NCBI RefSeq assembly: GCF_009866765.1
Contig: NZ_CP019431.1
Location: 5,146,001-5,210,000 of the forward strand
Origin: Pseudomonas sp. S35
GTDB taxonomy: Bacteria; Pseudomonadota; Gammaproteobacteria; Pseudomonadales; Pseudomonadaceae
Direction: 5' to 3'
Length of the DNA stretch: 64,000 nucleotides
This document shows, piece after piece, positions 18,167 to 27,092 of this stretch. A program made the translations under genes and the position numbers. The notes beneath the pieces are model-generated. The model ran no database searches and was not told the DNA's origin. It saw nothing but the letters and a program-made list of their open reading frames with translations. Numbering within the stretch: position 1 is the stretch's first letter; each line of letters begins with the position of its first letter.

Positions 18167-18200
18167 AAATGTGGGAGTGGGCTTGCCCCCTCCCACATTT
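18167..18200. repeat. Single REP hairpin
   Basis: A 34-bp near-perfect hairpin AAATGTGGGAG...CTCCCACATTT with a CTTG-type apex, placed between scpB and the DUF1289 gene. It is one REP unit rather than a doublet. Confidence 0.85.
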
Positions 18201-18207
18201 GCCCTCA

Positions 18208-19122
18208 TCAGTCTTCGAATTCGCGACGTTCGGCCTCAATGGCTTCGGCCAACGCGCGGGCTTCGTCTTCTTCATCGCTTAACGGCGGCTGTTCGAGCGC
18301 GGCGACGGCGGCCAGGAGTTTTTCCCGGGCTTCGGCCACCCCAAGGATGTCTTCCTCTGGCTCTGGCTCTGGTTCAGGCTGGGCTTCGGCCTCAGGCTCG
18401 GCCGCACCATCACGCAACAAATCGTCAAAGTCGGTCTTGATCCCCTGTTCCATGTCGTCCAGTTCCAGCAACAACGTATGGAAACTGGTTTCGTCCTTGG
18501 GCTCTTCTGGCTCGGCGCTGGCGTCGGCCAGTTCTTGCAGGCTGGCGGGCACCGGGGCGTCGTCGAAGTCCAGCACCGGCTCGGCCTCCATCTCGCGCAA
18601 TTCGGCGAGCGGCGGCAGGTCGTCGAGGTTTTTCAGGTTGAAGTGGTCGAGAAACACTTTGGTGGTGGCGAACATTGCCGGTTTACCCGGCACGTCGCGG
18701 TAGCCGACGATGCGGATCCACTCACGCTCCAACAGCGTCTTGACGATATGGCTGTTGACCGCCACGCCCCGCACATCCTCGATTTCGCCCCGGGTGATTG
18801 GTTGGCGATAGGCGATCAGCGCCATGGTTTCGAGCATCGCCCGTGAATAACGCTGCGGGCGTTCTTCCCACAAGCGGCCGACCCACGGGGAAAACTTCTC
18901 ACGGATTTGCAGGCGATAACCCGACGCCACTTCGCGCAGTTCAAAGGCGCGGCCGTCGCAGGATTTGCGCAAGATCTCCAGCGCCTTCTTGAACACCGGC
19001 GGCTCCGGGCGTTCGGCCTCTTCAAAGAGTTCGAACAGCCGCTCCAGGGATTGCGGCTTGCCCGAGGCCAGGAGAAAGGCCTCCAGCAACGGAGCGAGTT
19101 CGCGGGGTTCAGTCAGATTCAT
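18208..19122 (-). CDS. scpB: Segregation and condensation protein B
   Basis: A 304-aa ScpB with the two winged-helix domains (about residues 1-165; SRAMLETMALIAYRQPITRGEI and VPGKPAMFATTKVF are family signatures). ScpB is a kleisin-associated (kite) subunit of the Smc-ScpAB condensin. From about residue 175 it has a long acidic, Glu/Pro-rich extension that makes it longer than the ~190-aa B. subtilis protein. It is cotranscribed with scpA, which ends 12 bp upstream. Confidence 0.94.
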   Translation of the reverse strand: MNLTEPRELAPLLEAFLLASGKPQSLERLFELFEEAERPEPPVFKKALEILRKSCDGRAFELREVASGYRLQIREKFSPWVGRLWEERPQRYSRAMLETMALIAYRQPITRGEIEDVRGVAVNSHIVKTLLEREWIRIVGYRDVPGKPAMFATTKVFLDHFNLKNLDDLPPLAELREMEAEPVLDFDDAPVPASLQELADASAEPEEPKDETSFHTLLLELDDMEQGIKTDFDDLLRDGAAEPEAEAQPEPEPEPEEDILGVAEAREKLLAAVAALEQPPLSDEEDEARALAEAIEAERREFED

Positions 19123-19134
19123 CGTTTCAGCTCT

Positions 19135-19953
19135 TTATTCGGCTCGCGCCCGCACGTGGATAGCCGCAAAAGGCTCATTCTGGACCAACTCGACCAGGGA
19201 CTCCTTGACCAACTCAAGGACCGCCATAAAGGTCACCACCACCCCCAGGCGCCCTTCTTCTTTGGTGAACAACTCGACGAAGGGCACAAACCCGCCGCCC
19301 TTGAGGCGTTCCAGCACATCACTCATGCGCTCGCGAGTGGACAGGGCCTCGCGGCTGACCTGGTGGTGTTCAAACATATCGCCACGGCGCAGCACCTCGG
19401 CCATGGACATCAGCAATTCTTCCAGGCTCACATCCGGCAACAATTTGCGCGCACGGGCTTCGGGAGCATCCAGCTTGGGCACCACCACGTCGCGGCCCAC
19501 GCGACTCAAACCATCGATGCCTTCGGCGGCGGCCTTGAAACGTTCGTACTCTTGCAGGCGGCGGATCAGTTCGGCACGCGGGTCGTCTTCTTCGGCTTCG
19601 ACCGTCTCCGAACGCGGCAGCAGCATGCGCGACTTGATCTCGGCGAGCATGGCGGCCATCACCAGGTACTCGGCGGCCAGTTCCAGGCGCACCGACTGCA
19701 TCAACTCGACATAGCCCATGTACTGGCGGGTAATTTCCGCCACCGGGATGTCGAGGATGTTGATGTTCTGTTTGCGGATCAGGTAAAGCAGCAAGTCCAG
19801 CGGGCCTTCGAAGGCATCAAGGAAGACCTCCAGGGCGTCCGGTGGAATGTACAAATCCAGGGGCATTTCCAGCACAGCCTGGCCGTACACCATGGCAAAC
19901 GGCAGTTCCTGCTGGGCGCCTGCCTGAGGGTCGACGGTTTCCACTGACGACAT
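19135..19953 (-). CDS. scpA: Segregation and condensation protein A (kleisin)
   Basis: A 272-aa ScpA kleisin. The N-terminal FEGPLDLLLYLIRKQNINI and the following AEYLVMAAMLAEIKSRMLLP helix are hallmark segments. It links the Smc heads and binds ScpB during chromosome segregation. The start ATG 19953 directly abuts the yciO stop, so translation is probably coupled. Confidence 0.95.
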   Translation of the reverse strand: MSSVETVDPQAGAQQELPFAMVYGQAVLEMPLDLYIPPDALEVFLDAFEGPLDLLLYLIRKQNINILDIPVAEITRQYMGYVELMQSVRLELAAEYLVMAAMLAEIKSRMLLPRSETVEAEEDDPRAELIRRLQEYERFKAAAEGIDGLSRVGRDVVVPKLDAPEARARKLLPDVSLEELLMSMAEVLRRGDMFEHHQVSREALSTRERMSDVLERLKGGGFVPFVELFTKEEGRLGVVVTFMAVLELVKESLVELVQNEPFAAIHVRARAE

Positions 19954-20583
19954 TCAGGCCTCGACCATAAACGGCGCTGGATCGCCGCAACCGACACGGA
20001 TGACTTCGGGTTCGCCGTCGGCCAGGTTGATCACGGTGGAGGCTTTGCCGCCGCCGAAGCCGCCGTCGATGATCAGGTCCACCTGCTTCTCAAGCAGTTG
20101 GCGCATTTCGTATGGGTCTTCCAGGGGTTCGGTGTCGCCGGGCATGATCAACGACACGCTCATCAACGGCTCACCCAACTCAGCCAGCAACGCCAGGGCA
20201 ATCGGGTGCTCCGGCACACGCAGGCCGATGGTGCGCTTCTTAGGGTGCAGCAGCAGGCGCGGGACTTCGCGGGTGGCGTTGAGAATAAAGGTGTAGGGCC
20301 CAGGCGTGTGGGCCTTGAGCAAGCGGAATGTGCCAGTGTCGACCTTGGCGAACAGCCCCAGTTGGGACAGATCGCTGCAGATCAACGCAAAGTTGTGCTT
20401 GTCGTCCAGTTGACGCAGGCGCCGCACACGTTCGACCGCGCCCTTGTCGCCGATCTGGCAACCGATGGCGTAGGACGAGTCCGTTGGGTAGATCACTACG
20501 CCGCCGGCGCGAATGATCTCTACGGCCTGTTTAATCAGGCGCGCCTGGGGGTTTTCCGGATGAATCTGGAAGAATTGACTCAC
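19954..20583 (-). CDS. yciO: YciO (Sua5/YrdC-family) protein
   Basis: A 209-aa Sua5-YciO-YrdC domain protein that tracks E. coli YciO: MSQFFQIHPENPQARLI start, YPTDSSYAIGC nucleotide-site segment, KKRTIGLRVPEHPIA. It is related to L-threonylcarbamoyladenylate synthase, but YciO itself is generally not the housekeeping TsaC enzyme. GTG 20583 matches the family N-terminus; the upstream in-frame extension overlaps rnm and is unlikely. Confidence 0.9.
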   Translation of the reverse strand: MSQFFQIHPENPQARLIKQAVEIIRAGGVVIYPTDSSYAIGCQIGDKGAVERVRRLRQLDDKHNFALICSDLSQLGLFAKVDTGTFRLLKAHTPGPYTFILNATREVPRLLLHPKKRTIGLRVPEHPIALALLAELGEPLMSVSLIMPGDTEPLEDPYEMRQLLEKQVDLIIDGGFGGGKASTVINLADGEPEVIRVGCGDPAPFMVEA

Positions 20584-20596
20584 GGGTTCTACCTGT

Positions 20597-21460
20597 TCAG
20601 ACGGTGGCAATAATGGGGTCATGCTTGAATCGCCCCCACAAAAGCGGCAAATCTTCCGGGATCGCGCGGTACTCGCCGATCTCGGACCAGCCGCCTGGGC
20701 CATGAAAGTCACTGCCGGCACTGACCAGCAGACCAAATTCGCGGGCAAGAATCGCCAGGCTGCCGACCTGTTCGGCGGGTTGATGCCCGTTGACCACTTC
20801 AATCGCGTGGCCACCCGCTCCAATATAGTCGCTGATCAGCTTGCGGCGCTTGCTGCGGGTGAAATCGTAATGCCAGGGATGCGCCAGGCTGACCCACGCC
20901 CCGGCGGCCCGCAGGGTCTGGACGGTGTCTTCCAGGGTCGGCCAGTGTTGCTTCACATCGCCCAGCTTGCCGGCACCCAGCCATTTGCGAAACGCCTCGG
21001 CGCGGTCTTTGACAAACCCTTCACGCACCATCCAGTCGGCAAAGTGCGGACGGGCCGGTGCATTGCCGCTGTCACCCAGCTCTTGCTGGATCGCGCGGGC
21101 GCCGTCAAGGGCATTGGGCATGCCTTTGAGGGCCAGCTTGCGGCTGATTTCTTCGGACCGCAGCCAGCGACCGTCGTGCAAAGCGGCGATGGCCTGCACC
21201 AGCGGCGGGGCATTTTGGTCGAAACCGTAGCCGAGTACATGAATGGTGGCGCCGCCCCAGGTGCAGGACAATTCCACACCGTTGACCAGCTGCATGCCCA
21301 GGGCGTGGGCCGCCGTACGCGCCTCATCGAGACCTTCGAGGGTGTCGTGATCGGTCAACGCCAGGACTTGCACGCCCTTTTCAAACGCACGCGCAACCAG
21401 TACCGCAGGCGCCAGGGCGCCATCGGAGGCCGTGCTGTGGCAGTGCAAATCAACATTCAC
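20597..21460 (-). CDS. rnm: PHP-domain 5'-3' exoribonuclease RNase AM (YciV)
   Basis: A 287-aa PHP-family phosphoesterase. Metal-binding motifs are visible: DLHCHSTASDG at the N-terminus, LTDHDTLEG, and SDFHGPGG near the C-terminus. E. coli YciV/RNase AM trims 5' ends of rRNA and degrades short RNAs. GTG 21460 gives the family start MNVDLHCH; GAGG lies 12 bases upstream. A TTG at 21502 is an alternative. It leads the rnm-yciO-scpA-scpB run. Confidence 0.9.
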   Translation of the reverse strand: MNVDLHCHSTASDGALAPAVLVARAFEKGVQVLALTDHDTLEGLDEARTAAHALGMQLVNGVELSCTWGGATIHVLGYGFDQNAPPLVQAIAALHDGRWLRSEEISRKLALKGMPNALDGARAIQQELGDSGNAPARPHFADWMVREGFVKDRAEAFRKWLGAGKLGDVKQHWPTLEDTVQTLRAAGAWVSLAHPWHYDFTRSKRRKLISDYIGAGGHAIEVVNGHQPAEQVGSLAILAREFGLLVSAGSDFHGPGGWSEIGEYRAIPEDLPLLWGRFKHDPIIATV

Positions 21461-21547
21461 GGGGGTATGTAACCTCAAGTCAGGTGGCGCTTTCGCAACC
21501 AAGGATGTTTGTTATTATGCCGCCACATCCAGCTTCTGGCTCTTACT

Positions 21548-22144
21548 GTGAAACAATTCATCGACTTCATCCCGCTGTTGCTGTTTTTCATCGTTTACAA
21601 ACTGGACCCTCGGGTCATCGATCTGGCCGGCCATGAACTGACAGTCGGGGGCATCTACAGCGCCACCGCCGTGCTGATCATCAGTTCCCTGGTCGTCTAC
21701 GGCGCCCTCTTCATCTCGCAGCGCAAACTGGAAAAAAGCCAATGGCTGACGCTGGTCGCGTGCCTGGTCTTCGGCAGCCTGACCCTGGCCTTCCACAGCG
21801 AAACCTTCCTTAAATGGAAAGCTCCGGTGGTGAACTGGCTGTTCGCCCTGGCGTTCATCGGCAGCCACTTCATCGGTGACCGCCTGCTGATCAAGCGGAT
21901 CATGGGCCACGCGCTGACTCTGCCGGAGCCAGTGTGGACGCGGCTGAACGTGGCCTGGATCGTGTTTTTCATCTTCTGTGGCGCCGCCAACCTGTTCGTC
22001 GCATTCACCTTCCAGGAATACTGGGTCGATTTCAAAGTGTTCGGCAGCCTGGGCATGACCGTGTTGTTCCTGGTCGGCCAGGGCATTTACTTGTCGCGCC
22101 ACTTGCATGATGCCGAGCCCACCACGCCGAAAACCGAGGACTGA
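21548..22144 (+). CDS. yciB: Inner-membrane septation protein A (YciB/IspZ)
   Basis: A 198-aa protein with five or six TM segments. It shows the YciB signatures [17 protein letters not shown] at the start, [18 protein letters not shown] and the [18 protein letters not shown] block. It interacts with cell-division and elongation proteins in enterobacteria. GTG 21548 was chosen from the family N-terminus. It diverges from rnm and overlaps nothing; yciI follows one base later. Confidence 0.92.
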   Translation: MKQFIDFIPLLLFFIVYKLDPRVIDLAGHELTVGGIYSATAVLIISSLVVYGALFISQRKLEKSQWLTLVACLVFGSLTLAFHSETFLKWKAPVVNWLFALAFIGSHFIGDRLLIKRIMGHALTLPEPVWTRLNVAWIVFFIFCGAANLFVAFTFQEYWVDFKVFGSLGMTVLFLVGQGIYLSRHLHDAEPTTPKTED

Positions 22145-22145
22145 C

Positions 22146-22445
22146 ATGCTCTACGCAATCATTGCCACCGACGTTGCCAATTCGCTGGAAAAACGCCTTT
22201 GCGTACGCCCGGCCCATGTGGAGCGCCTGAAAGTGCTGCAAGCCGAAGGGCGCATGATCCTGGCCGGCCCGCACCCGGCCGTGGACAGCAACGACCCGGG
22301 CGATGCCGGTTTCACCGGTAGCCTGATCGTCGCCGAGTTTGCCTCCTTGGCTGATGCCCAGGCCTGGGCCAAGGCCGATCCTTATGTCGCAGCCGGCGTT
22401 TACGCCGATGTCGTGATCAAGCCGTTCAAGCAAGTCCTGCCTTGA
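22146..22445 (+). CDS. yciI: YciI-family protein
   Basis: A 99-aa YciI/YCII-domain protein with the family residues: MLYAIIATD start, [16 protein letters not shown], and the [18 protein letters not shown] segment that contains the conserved His-Asp type pocket. Enzymatic activity is not established for most members, though a related Pseudomonas protein acts as a dehydrochlorinase. It is cotranscribed with yciB. Confidence 0.9.
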   Translation: MLYAIIATDVANSLEKRLCVRPAHVERLKVLQAEGRMILAGPHPAVDSNDPGDAGFTGSLIVAEFASLADAQAWAKADPYVAAGVYADVVIKPFKQVLP

Positions 22446-22550
22446 CCCGGTTGCGCCGAACCTATTGGGTTCGGCGCACTCCTAATTGCTCATTATTCTC
22501 GGTAACCTGCCGACAACGTTCTGAATATTCGTGTGGAATCAGGAGTTCCG

Positions 22551-22958
22551 ATGCGCTTACGTCAGTTGTGTCTGTTGGCAGTGTTAACGATCGGGGCTAC
22601 GGCCCACGCTGAAGAAACCTCAAACACCGGCAGCTCCACGCCGCTGTCCTTGAGTGCTGGCAGCCAGATCACCGAGCTGCAGCAACGTTTGAAAGAAAGC
22701 GAACGCCAGCGTGAAGAACTGAGCAAGCAACTGCAAAGCGCGGATGCGACCCGCGAAAGCGCTCAACTGAGCCGCCTTCGCCAAGAGAACCAACGGCTGG
22801 CCCAGCAACTCAAAGATTCACAGGGCGGCGCCTTGACCCGTTGGCTGACCGAACAACAGCAGTGGTTTGTCACGGGCGGGGCCGTCGCGCTGATCGCCTT
22901 GCTGTGCGGGATCTTCGCCAGCGGTGGGCACCGTCGCCGTCGACAATGGCTAAATTGA
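22551..22958 (+). CDS. Exported coiled-coil protein with C-terminal membrane anchor
   Basis: A 135-aa protein: cleavable signal peptide (MRLRQLCLLAVLTIGATAHA), a Gln/Glu/Arg-rich coiled coil at about 40-98, one TM helix at about 108-128, and a basic RRRRQW tail. The layout matches the C-terminal half of TIGR04211/YgiM-type proteins (anchor without the SH3 domain). AGGAG precedes ATG 22551. It ends 7 bp before the cpxR-like gene and is probably cotranscribed, suggesting an envelope role. Confidence 0.8.
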   Translation: MRLRQLCLLAVLTIGATAHAEETSNTGSSTPLSLSAGSQITELQQRLKESERQREELSKQLQSADATRESAQLSRLRQENQRLAQQLKDSQGGALTRWLTEQQQWFVTGGAVALIALLCGIFASGGHRRRRQWLN

Positions 22959-22965
22959 GTAAGTC

Positions 22966-23643
22966 ATGAGCGAGCTGTTACTGATAGATGATGACCAGGA
23001 GCTCTGCGAGCTGCTGACCAGTTGGTTGAGCCAGGAAGGCTTCCAGGTGCGTGCCTGCCACGATGGCTTGAGCGCGCGCAAGGCCTTGGCTGACAGTGCG
23101 CCGGCTGCGGTGGTGCTCGATGTGATGCTGCCCGACGGCAGCGGCCTGGAGCTGCTCAAGCAATTGCGCAACGACCACCCCGAATTGCCGGTGCTGATGC
23201 TCTCGGCCCGGGGCGAACCGCTGGACCGTATCCTCGGCCTGGAACTGGGCGCCGACGATTACCTGGCCAAGCCCTGCGACCCGCGCGAACTCACCGCCCG
23301 CCTGCGCGCCGTATTACGCCGCAGCCACCCGGCGGCCGTGTCCAGCCAGCTTGAGCTGGGCGACCTGTGCTTCAGCCCGGTGCGTGGCGTGGTCAGCATC
23401 GACGAACAGGAATTTACCCTCACCGTCTCCGAAAGCCGCCTGCTGGAAGCCTTGCTGCGCCAGCCCGGCGAGCCGCTGGACAAGCAGGAGCTGGCGCAGA
23501 TCGCCCTGGGCCGCAAGCTGACCCTGTACGACCGCAGCCTGGACATGCACGTGAGCAACCTGCGCAAAAAGATCGGCCCGCACCCGGATGGCCGGCCACG
23601 GATCGTGGCATTGCGCAGCCGCGGCTACTATTACAGCCTTTGA
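22966..23643 (+). CDS. cpxR: OmpR-type response regulator, CpxR-like
   Basis: A 225-aa response regulator: receiver domain with acidic pocket (D8-D10), phospho-acceptor Asp52 (VLDVMLPDGSG) and Lys102 (AKPCDP), then an OmpR winged-helix domain (YDRSLDMHVSNLRKKIG). It fits CpxR, the envelope-stress regulator. Its cognate kinase-like gene lies 700 bp downstream, with a CpxP/Spy-like gene between them, an arrangement also seen in P. aeruginosa. Confidence 0.9.
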   Translation: MSELLLIDDDQELCELLTSWLSQEGFQVRACHDGLSARKALADSAPAAVVLDVMLPDGSGLELLKQLRNDHPELPVLMLSARGEPLDRILGLELGADDYLAKPCDPRELTARLRAVLRRSHPAAVSSQLELGDLCFSPVRGVVSIDEQEFTLTVSESRLLEALLRQPGEPLDKQELAQIALGRKLTLYDRSLDMHVSNLRKKIGPHPDGRPRIVALRSRGYYYSL

Positions 23644-23646
23644 AGC

Positions 23647-23693
23647 AGCTGCAAGCAGCAAGTCAGAAGCGCTTGAACTTGCAGCTTGCAGCT
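23647..23693. repeat. Second copy of the AGCTGCAAG inverted repeat family
   Basis: AGCTGCAAGCAGCAAG (23647-23662) is matched in inverted form at 23678-23693 (15 of 16 positions). The same AGCTGCAAG words form the repeat at 1672-1742. It follows the cpxR stop immediately. Confidence 0.65.
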
Positions 23694-23815
23694 GAAAACC
23701 TGCAACTGCGGCCCTCCCCCTTACCAAACCTTTACGCTCCCCTGACCGCCGCTGACCTTGATCTGAGTAATCTACTCACATCCGGACTCACCGGAATAGA
23801 GACAGGAGAATCACC

Positions 23816-24280
23816 ATGCGCAAGACCCTTATCGCTTTGATGTTCGCCGCCGCCCTGCCGACCGTTGCCATGGCTGCCATGCCCGAAGGCCCAGGCCCGA
23901 TGGGCGGCCCAGAAGGCCACATGATGGGTGGCCCGGGCCACGGCGGTGAACACGGTCCGCGTGGCAAAGGCGGCCCCTTCAGCCAACTGGACCTGAGCAA
24001 GGAGCAGCGCCAGCAGATCGGCAAGCTGATGGGCGACCAATGGCACGCTCGCAAAGACCTGACCAAAAAGTACCTGGACAAACTGCCGGCCGCTGACCAG
24101 AAGGCCATGCAGGATGAAATCGCCGCCGGCAAGCAGAAAACCCAGGCCGATATCCGTGCCGTGCTCAAGCCGGACCAGCAGAAGCAGTTCGACGAGATCG
24201 TCAAGAAGCAGGAACAGCGCCGTGCCGAGTGGAAGGAATTCCAGGCCTGGAAAGCGCAACAGCCGCAAAAAGCGCAATAA
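23816..24280 (+). CDS. Spy/CpxP-family periplasmic protein
   Basis: A 154-aa periplasmic protein: signal peptide (MRKTLIALMFAAALPTVAMA), a Met/Gly/His/Pro-rich segment (about 21-55, including several MGG and GHGG units) that could bind metal, then helical LTxxQ-like repeats (LSKEQRQQIGKLM and LKPDQQKQFDEIV). Spy/CpxP proteins are ATP-independent chaperones and feedback inhibitors of CpxA. It has its own leader region of about 170 bp and a terminator-like hairpin after it, so it may be expressed separately from the kinase. Confidence 0.85.
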   Translation: MRKTLIALMFAAALPTVAMAAMPEGPGPMGGPEGHMMGGPGHGGEHGPRGKGGPFSQLDLSKEQRQQIGKLMGDQWHARKDLTKKYLDKLPAADQKAMQDEIAAGKQKTQADIRAVLKPDQQKQFDEIVKKQEQRRAEWKEFQAWKAQQPQKAQ

Positions 24281-24301
24281 TGCCCTCGCGTTAATGCTCC
24301 C

Positions 24302-24330
24302 AGCCCAGTGGCCCCCGCCACTGGGCTTTT
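24302..24330 (+). terminator. Terminator-like hairpin between cpxP-like and cpxS-like genes
   Basis: AGCCCAGTGG / CCACTGGGCT stem with a CCCCCG loop and four T residues, 20 bp after the cpxP-like stop and 18 bp before the kinase start. It would reduce read-through into the kinase gene. Confidence 0.8.
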
Positions 24331-24348
24331 CCTGTTTGAGGGTTTCCT

Positions 24349-25692
24349 GTGCGTTCATTGTTCTGGCGCATCCTGGCCAGCTTCTGGCTGGCCATCGCCT
24401 TGGTTGCCGGGCTGTCGATCCTGCTTGGGCACATGCTCAACCAAGATGCCTGGATTCTCAGCCGTCACCCTGGCCTCAACAACCTGGCGCAAGAGTGGAC
24501 CCAACTCTACGAAGCCCAGGGCGAGGACGCCGCCCAGGACTTGCTGCAACAGCGCAAGCGCCAGTACCACATTGATGTGCAAGTGCTGAACGAAAGCGGC
24601 GAGCCGGTGGTACGCGGCACCTTCCCGCGCCGTGCTGCTGCCTTTGAAGCCCGCCAGAACGACAGCAAGGAAGGCCACCTGCCCTGGCGCCGCCTGACCG
24701 CCGAATACACCAGCGAGAAGACCGGCGACACGTACCTGCTGATCTACCGTATCCCGCACCCGGAACTCGACCAATGGCACCGCAGCAGCCTGACGTGGCC
24801 ATTGAGCGCATTGGCCATTGCCCTGGTGGTGTTGACCCTGTTCAGCCTGTTCGTCACCTTGTCCATCACGCGCCCGTTGAGCCGCCTGCGCGGTGCCGTG
24901 CATGACCTCGGCCAGGCCACCTACCAGCAGAACAGCCTGGCGCGTCTGGCCAATCGCCGCGATGAGTTCGGCGTGCTCGCCACCGACTTCAACCGCATGG
25001 GCGCGCGCCTGCAAAGCCTGATCAGCAGCCAGCGCCAGTTGCTGCGCGACGTGTCCCACGAGCTGCGCTCGCCCCTGGCCCGCCTGCGCATTGCGCTGGC
25101 CCTGGCCGAACGCGCCAGCCCCGAAGAGCGGGAAAAACTCTGGCCACGCCTGACCCGCGAGTGCGATCGCCTGGAAGCCCTGATCAGCGAAATCCTGGTG
25201 CTGGCCCGTGTCGATGCCGACAACGCCAGCGCCGAAAACGTCGAACTCACGCCCCTGCTCAAGACGCTGCAAAAGGACGCCCAGCTCAGCGCGCCAGAAC
25301 AAGTGGTGCAACTGAGCGCCGACAACGACCTGCACCTCAAAGGCTGGCCGACCATGATCGAACGGGCGGTAGATAACCTGCTGCGCAATGCCCAGCGCTT
25401 TAACCCGAAGGGGCAGCCGATCGAGCTGCACGCCCGACGCCAGGGCGAGCATATTGTGATCAGCGTGCGCGACCACGGCCCCGGCGTTGAAGCCGATCAC
25501 CTCAGCCAATTGGGCGAGCCGTTCTACCGCGCCCCCGGCCAGACCGCCCAGGGCCACGGCCTGGGCCTGGCGATTGCACGGCGTGCAGCCGAGCGCCACG
25601 GCGGCAGCCTGCGCCTGGCCAATCACCCCGATGGCGGTTTTATCGCCAGCATCGACCTGCCGCTGGAACCTGGAGTTGTCACACCCGCGTGA
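24349..25692 (+). CDS. cpxS: Sensor histidine kinase, CpxA-like
   Basis: A 447-aa membrane histidine kinase: TM1 about residues 10-30, periplasmic sensor 31-148, TM2 about 150-172, HAMP, dimerisation domain with SHELRSPLARLR (phospho-accepting His237), and an ATPase domain with DHGPGVE and GHGLGLAIARR boxes. It is the apparent partner of the CpxR-like regulator. It starts with GTG 24349, about eight bases after GAGGG. Family-specific sensing cannot be read from the sequence. Confidence 0.9.
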   Translation: MRSLFWRILASFWLAIALVAGLSILLGHMLNQDAWILSRHPGLNNLAQEWTQLYEAQGEDAAQDLLQQRKRQYHIDVQVLNESGEPVVRGTFPRRAAAFEARQNDSKEGHLPWRRLTAEYTSEKTGDTYLLIYRIPHPELDQWHRSSLTWPLSALAIALVVLTLFSLFVTLSITRPLSRLRGAVHDLGQATYQQNSLARLANRRDEFGVLATDFNRMGARLQSLISSQRQLLRDVSHELRSPLARLRIALALAERASPEEREKLWPRLTRECDRLEALISEILVLARVDADNASAENVELTPLLKTLQKDAQLSAPEQVVQLSADNDLHLKGWPTMIERAVDNLLRNAQRFNPKGQPIELHARRQGEHIVISVRDHGPGVEADHLSQLGEPFYRAPGQTAQGHGLGLAIARRAAERHGGSLRLANHPDGGFIASIDLPLEPGVVTPA

Positions 25693-25732
25693 TGATCTTC
25701 TATAGTGGCCCTTCTCTTACGGAGGGCCTTTG

Positions 25733-27082
25733 ATGACTGACCTGCTGACTCCCATCCAAGCAGCACTCGACCTACCCCACACCCCGCTGACCCTGACCGA
25801 GGCCGGCGCCCTGCCCTCGACCTTCGCCGTCACCGAACTGGCCAGCGCCAGCATCGGCGCCGCCGGCCAAGCGCTCGCTCAGTTGATCCAGCAACAGACC
25901 GGGCGCTTGCCCAGCGTGAGTGTGGACCGACGCCTCGCCTCGTTTTGGTTCTCGTCCTCGATTCGCCCGGTGGGTTGGCAAGTGCCACCACTGTGGGACC
26001 CGGTGGCCGGCGACTACGCCAGTGCCGACGGCTGGATCCGCCTGCACACCAATGCGCCCCATCACCGTGCCGCTGCCGAACAGGTATTGGGCAGTGTCGT
26101 AGATCGCGCCGAGATGGCAGCCAATGTCGCAACGTGGAATGGCGCAGAGCTGGAACAAGCGATTGTCGACGCTGGCGGTTGCGCGGCGCAGATGCGCACA
26201 TGGCAAGCCTGGCAAACCCATCCGCAAGGGCTGGCGGTGAATGCACAAGCGCTGATACAGCGCCAGACCTTCGAAACCACCCGTGATACGCCGTGGCTCG
26301 GCTCGGTCGCCCGCCCGTTGGCCGGCATCAAGGTGCTCGACCTGACCCGCGTACTGGCCGGCCCCGTAGCCAGCCGCTTTCTGGCGGGCTTGGGCGCGAA
26401 CGTGCTGCGCATCGATTCGCCCACCTGGAGCGAGCCCGGCGTGGTGCCAGAAATGACCCTGGGCAAACGTTGCGCCCGACTGGACGTCAAACACCCCGCA
26501 GACCGCCAGGTGTTCGAAAGCCTGCTCAAGGACGCCGACATCCTGTTCCACGGGTACCGCGCCGATGCCCTTGAACACCTGGGCTACACCCCAAGCGCAC
26601 TGCAGAGCCTCGCCCCCGGCCTGATCGACGTCAGCCTCAACGCCTACGGCTGGAGCGGCCCGTGGCGCAACCGCCGGGGTTTCGACAGCTTGGTGCAGAT
26701 GAGCAGCGGCATTGCCGACGCGGGTATGGCCTGGAAACAATCGGATAAACCAGTGCCGCTGCCGTTGCAGGCCCTGGACCACGCCACCGGGTATTTGATG
26801 GCGGCCAGCGCGATCCGGGCATTAAGCGAGCGCTTGGAATCCGGGCGTGGTGGGTCGGCGCGGTTGTCATTGGCGCGTACGGCGAAGTTGTTGGTGGAGG
26901 CGGGGCACGTGCCGGAGCAGCCGGCGTTGCGGGCTGAAGAACCGAGTGATCAAGGCTTGGTAGTGGAACAGACCGCCTGGGGCCAGGCCCATCGGTTGCT
27001 GCCCCCGCTGACCATCAGTGGTACGCCATTGCAATGGGATTTGCCGGCAGGGGAATTAGGCTCGCACCGAGCACAGTGGTGA
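25733..27082 (+). CDS. Family III (CaiB/BaiF) CoA-transferase-like protein with unusual domain order
   Basis: A 449-aa protein. The classical N-terminal signature of family III CoA transferases, PLAGIKVLDLTRVLAGPVAS, appears only at about residue 198, followed by the usual LGANVLRID, RGFDSLVQ and LDHATG (candidate catalytic Asp) blocks. The first ~190 residues instead resemble the C-terminal half of the family (WIRLHTNAPHHRAAAEQVLG, and a RTWQAWQTHPQGLAV-like part). GGAGGG precedes ATG 25733. The substrate is unknown. Confidence 0.8.
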   Translation: MTDLLTPIQAALDLPHTPLTLTEAGALPSTFAVTELASASIGAAGQALAQLIQQQTGRLPSVSVDRRLASFWFSSSIRPVGWQVPPLWDPVAGDYASADGWIRLHTNAPHHRAAAEQVLGSVVDRAEMAANVATWNGAELEQAIVDAGGCAAQMRTWQAWQTHPQGLAVNAQALIQRQTFETTRDTPWLGSVARPLAGIKVLDLTRVLAGPVASRFLAGLGANVLRIDSPTWSEPGVVPEMTLGKRCARLDVKHPADRQVFESLLKDADILFHGYRADALEHLGYTPSALQSLAPGLIDVSLNAYGWSGPWRNRRGFDSLVQMSSGIADAGMAWKQSDKPVPLPLQALDHATGYLMAASAIRALSERLESGRGGSARLSLARTAKLLVEAGHVPEQPALRAEEPSDQGLVVEQTAWGQAHRLLPPLTISGTPLQWDLPAGELGSHRAQW

Positions 27083-27092
27083 TCTGGCTGCC

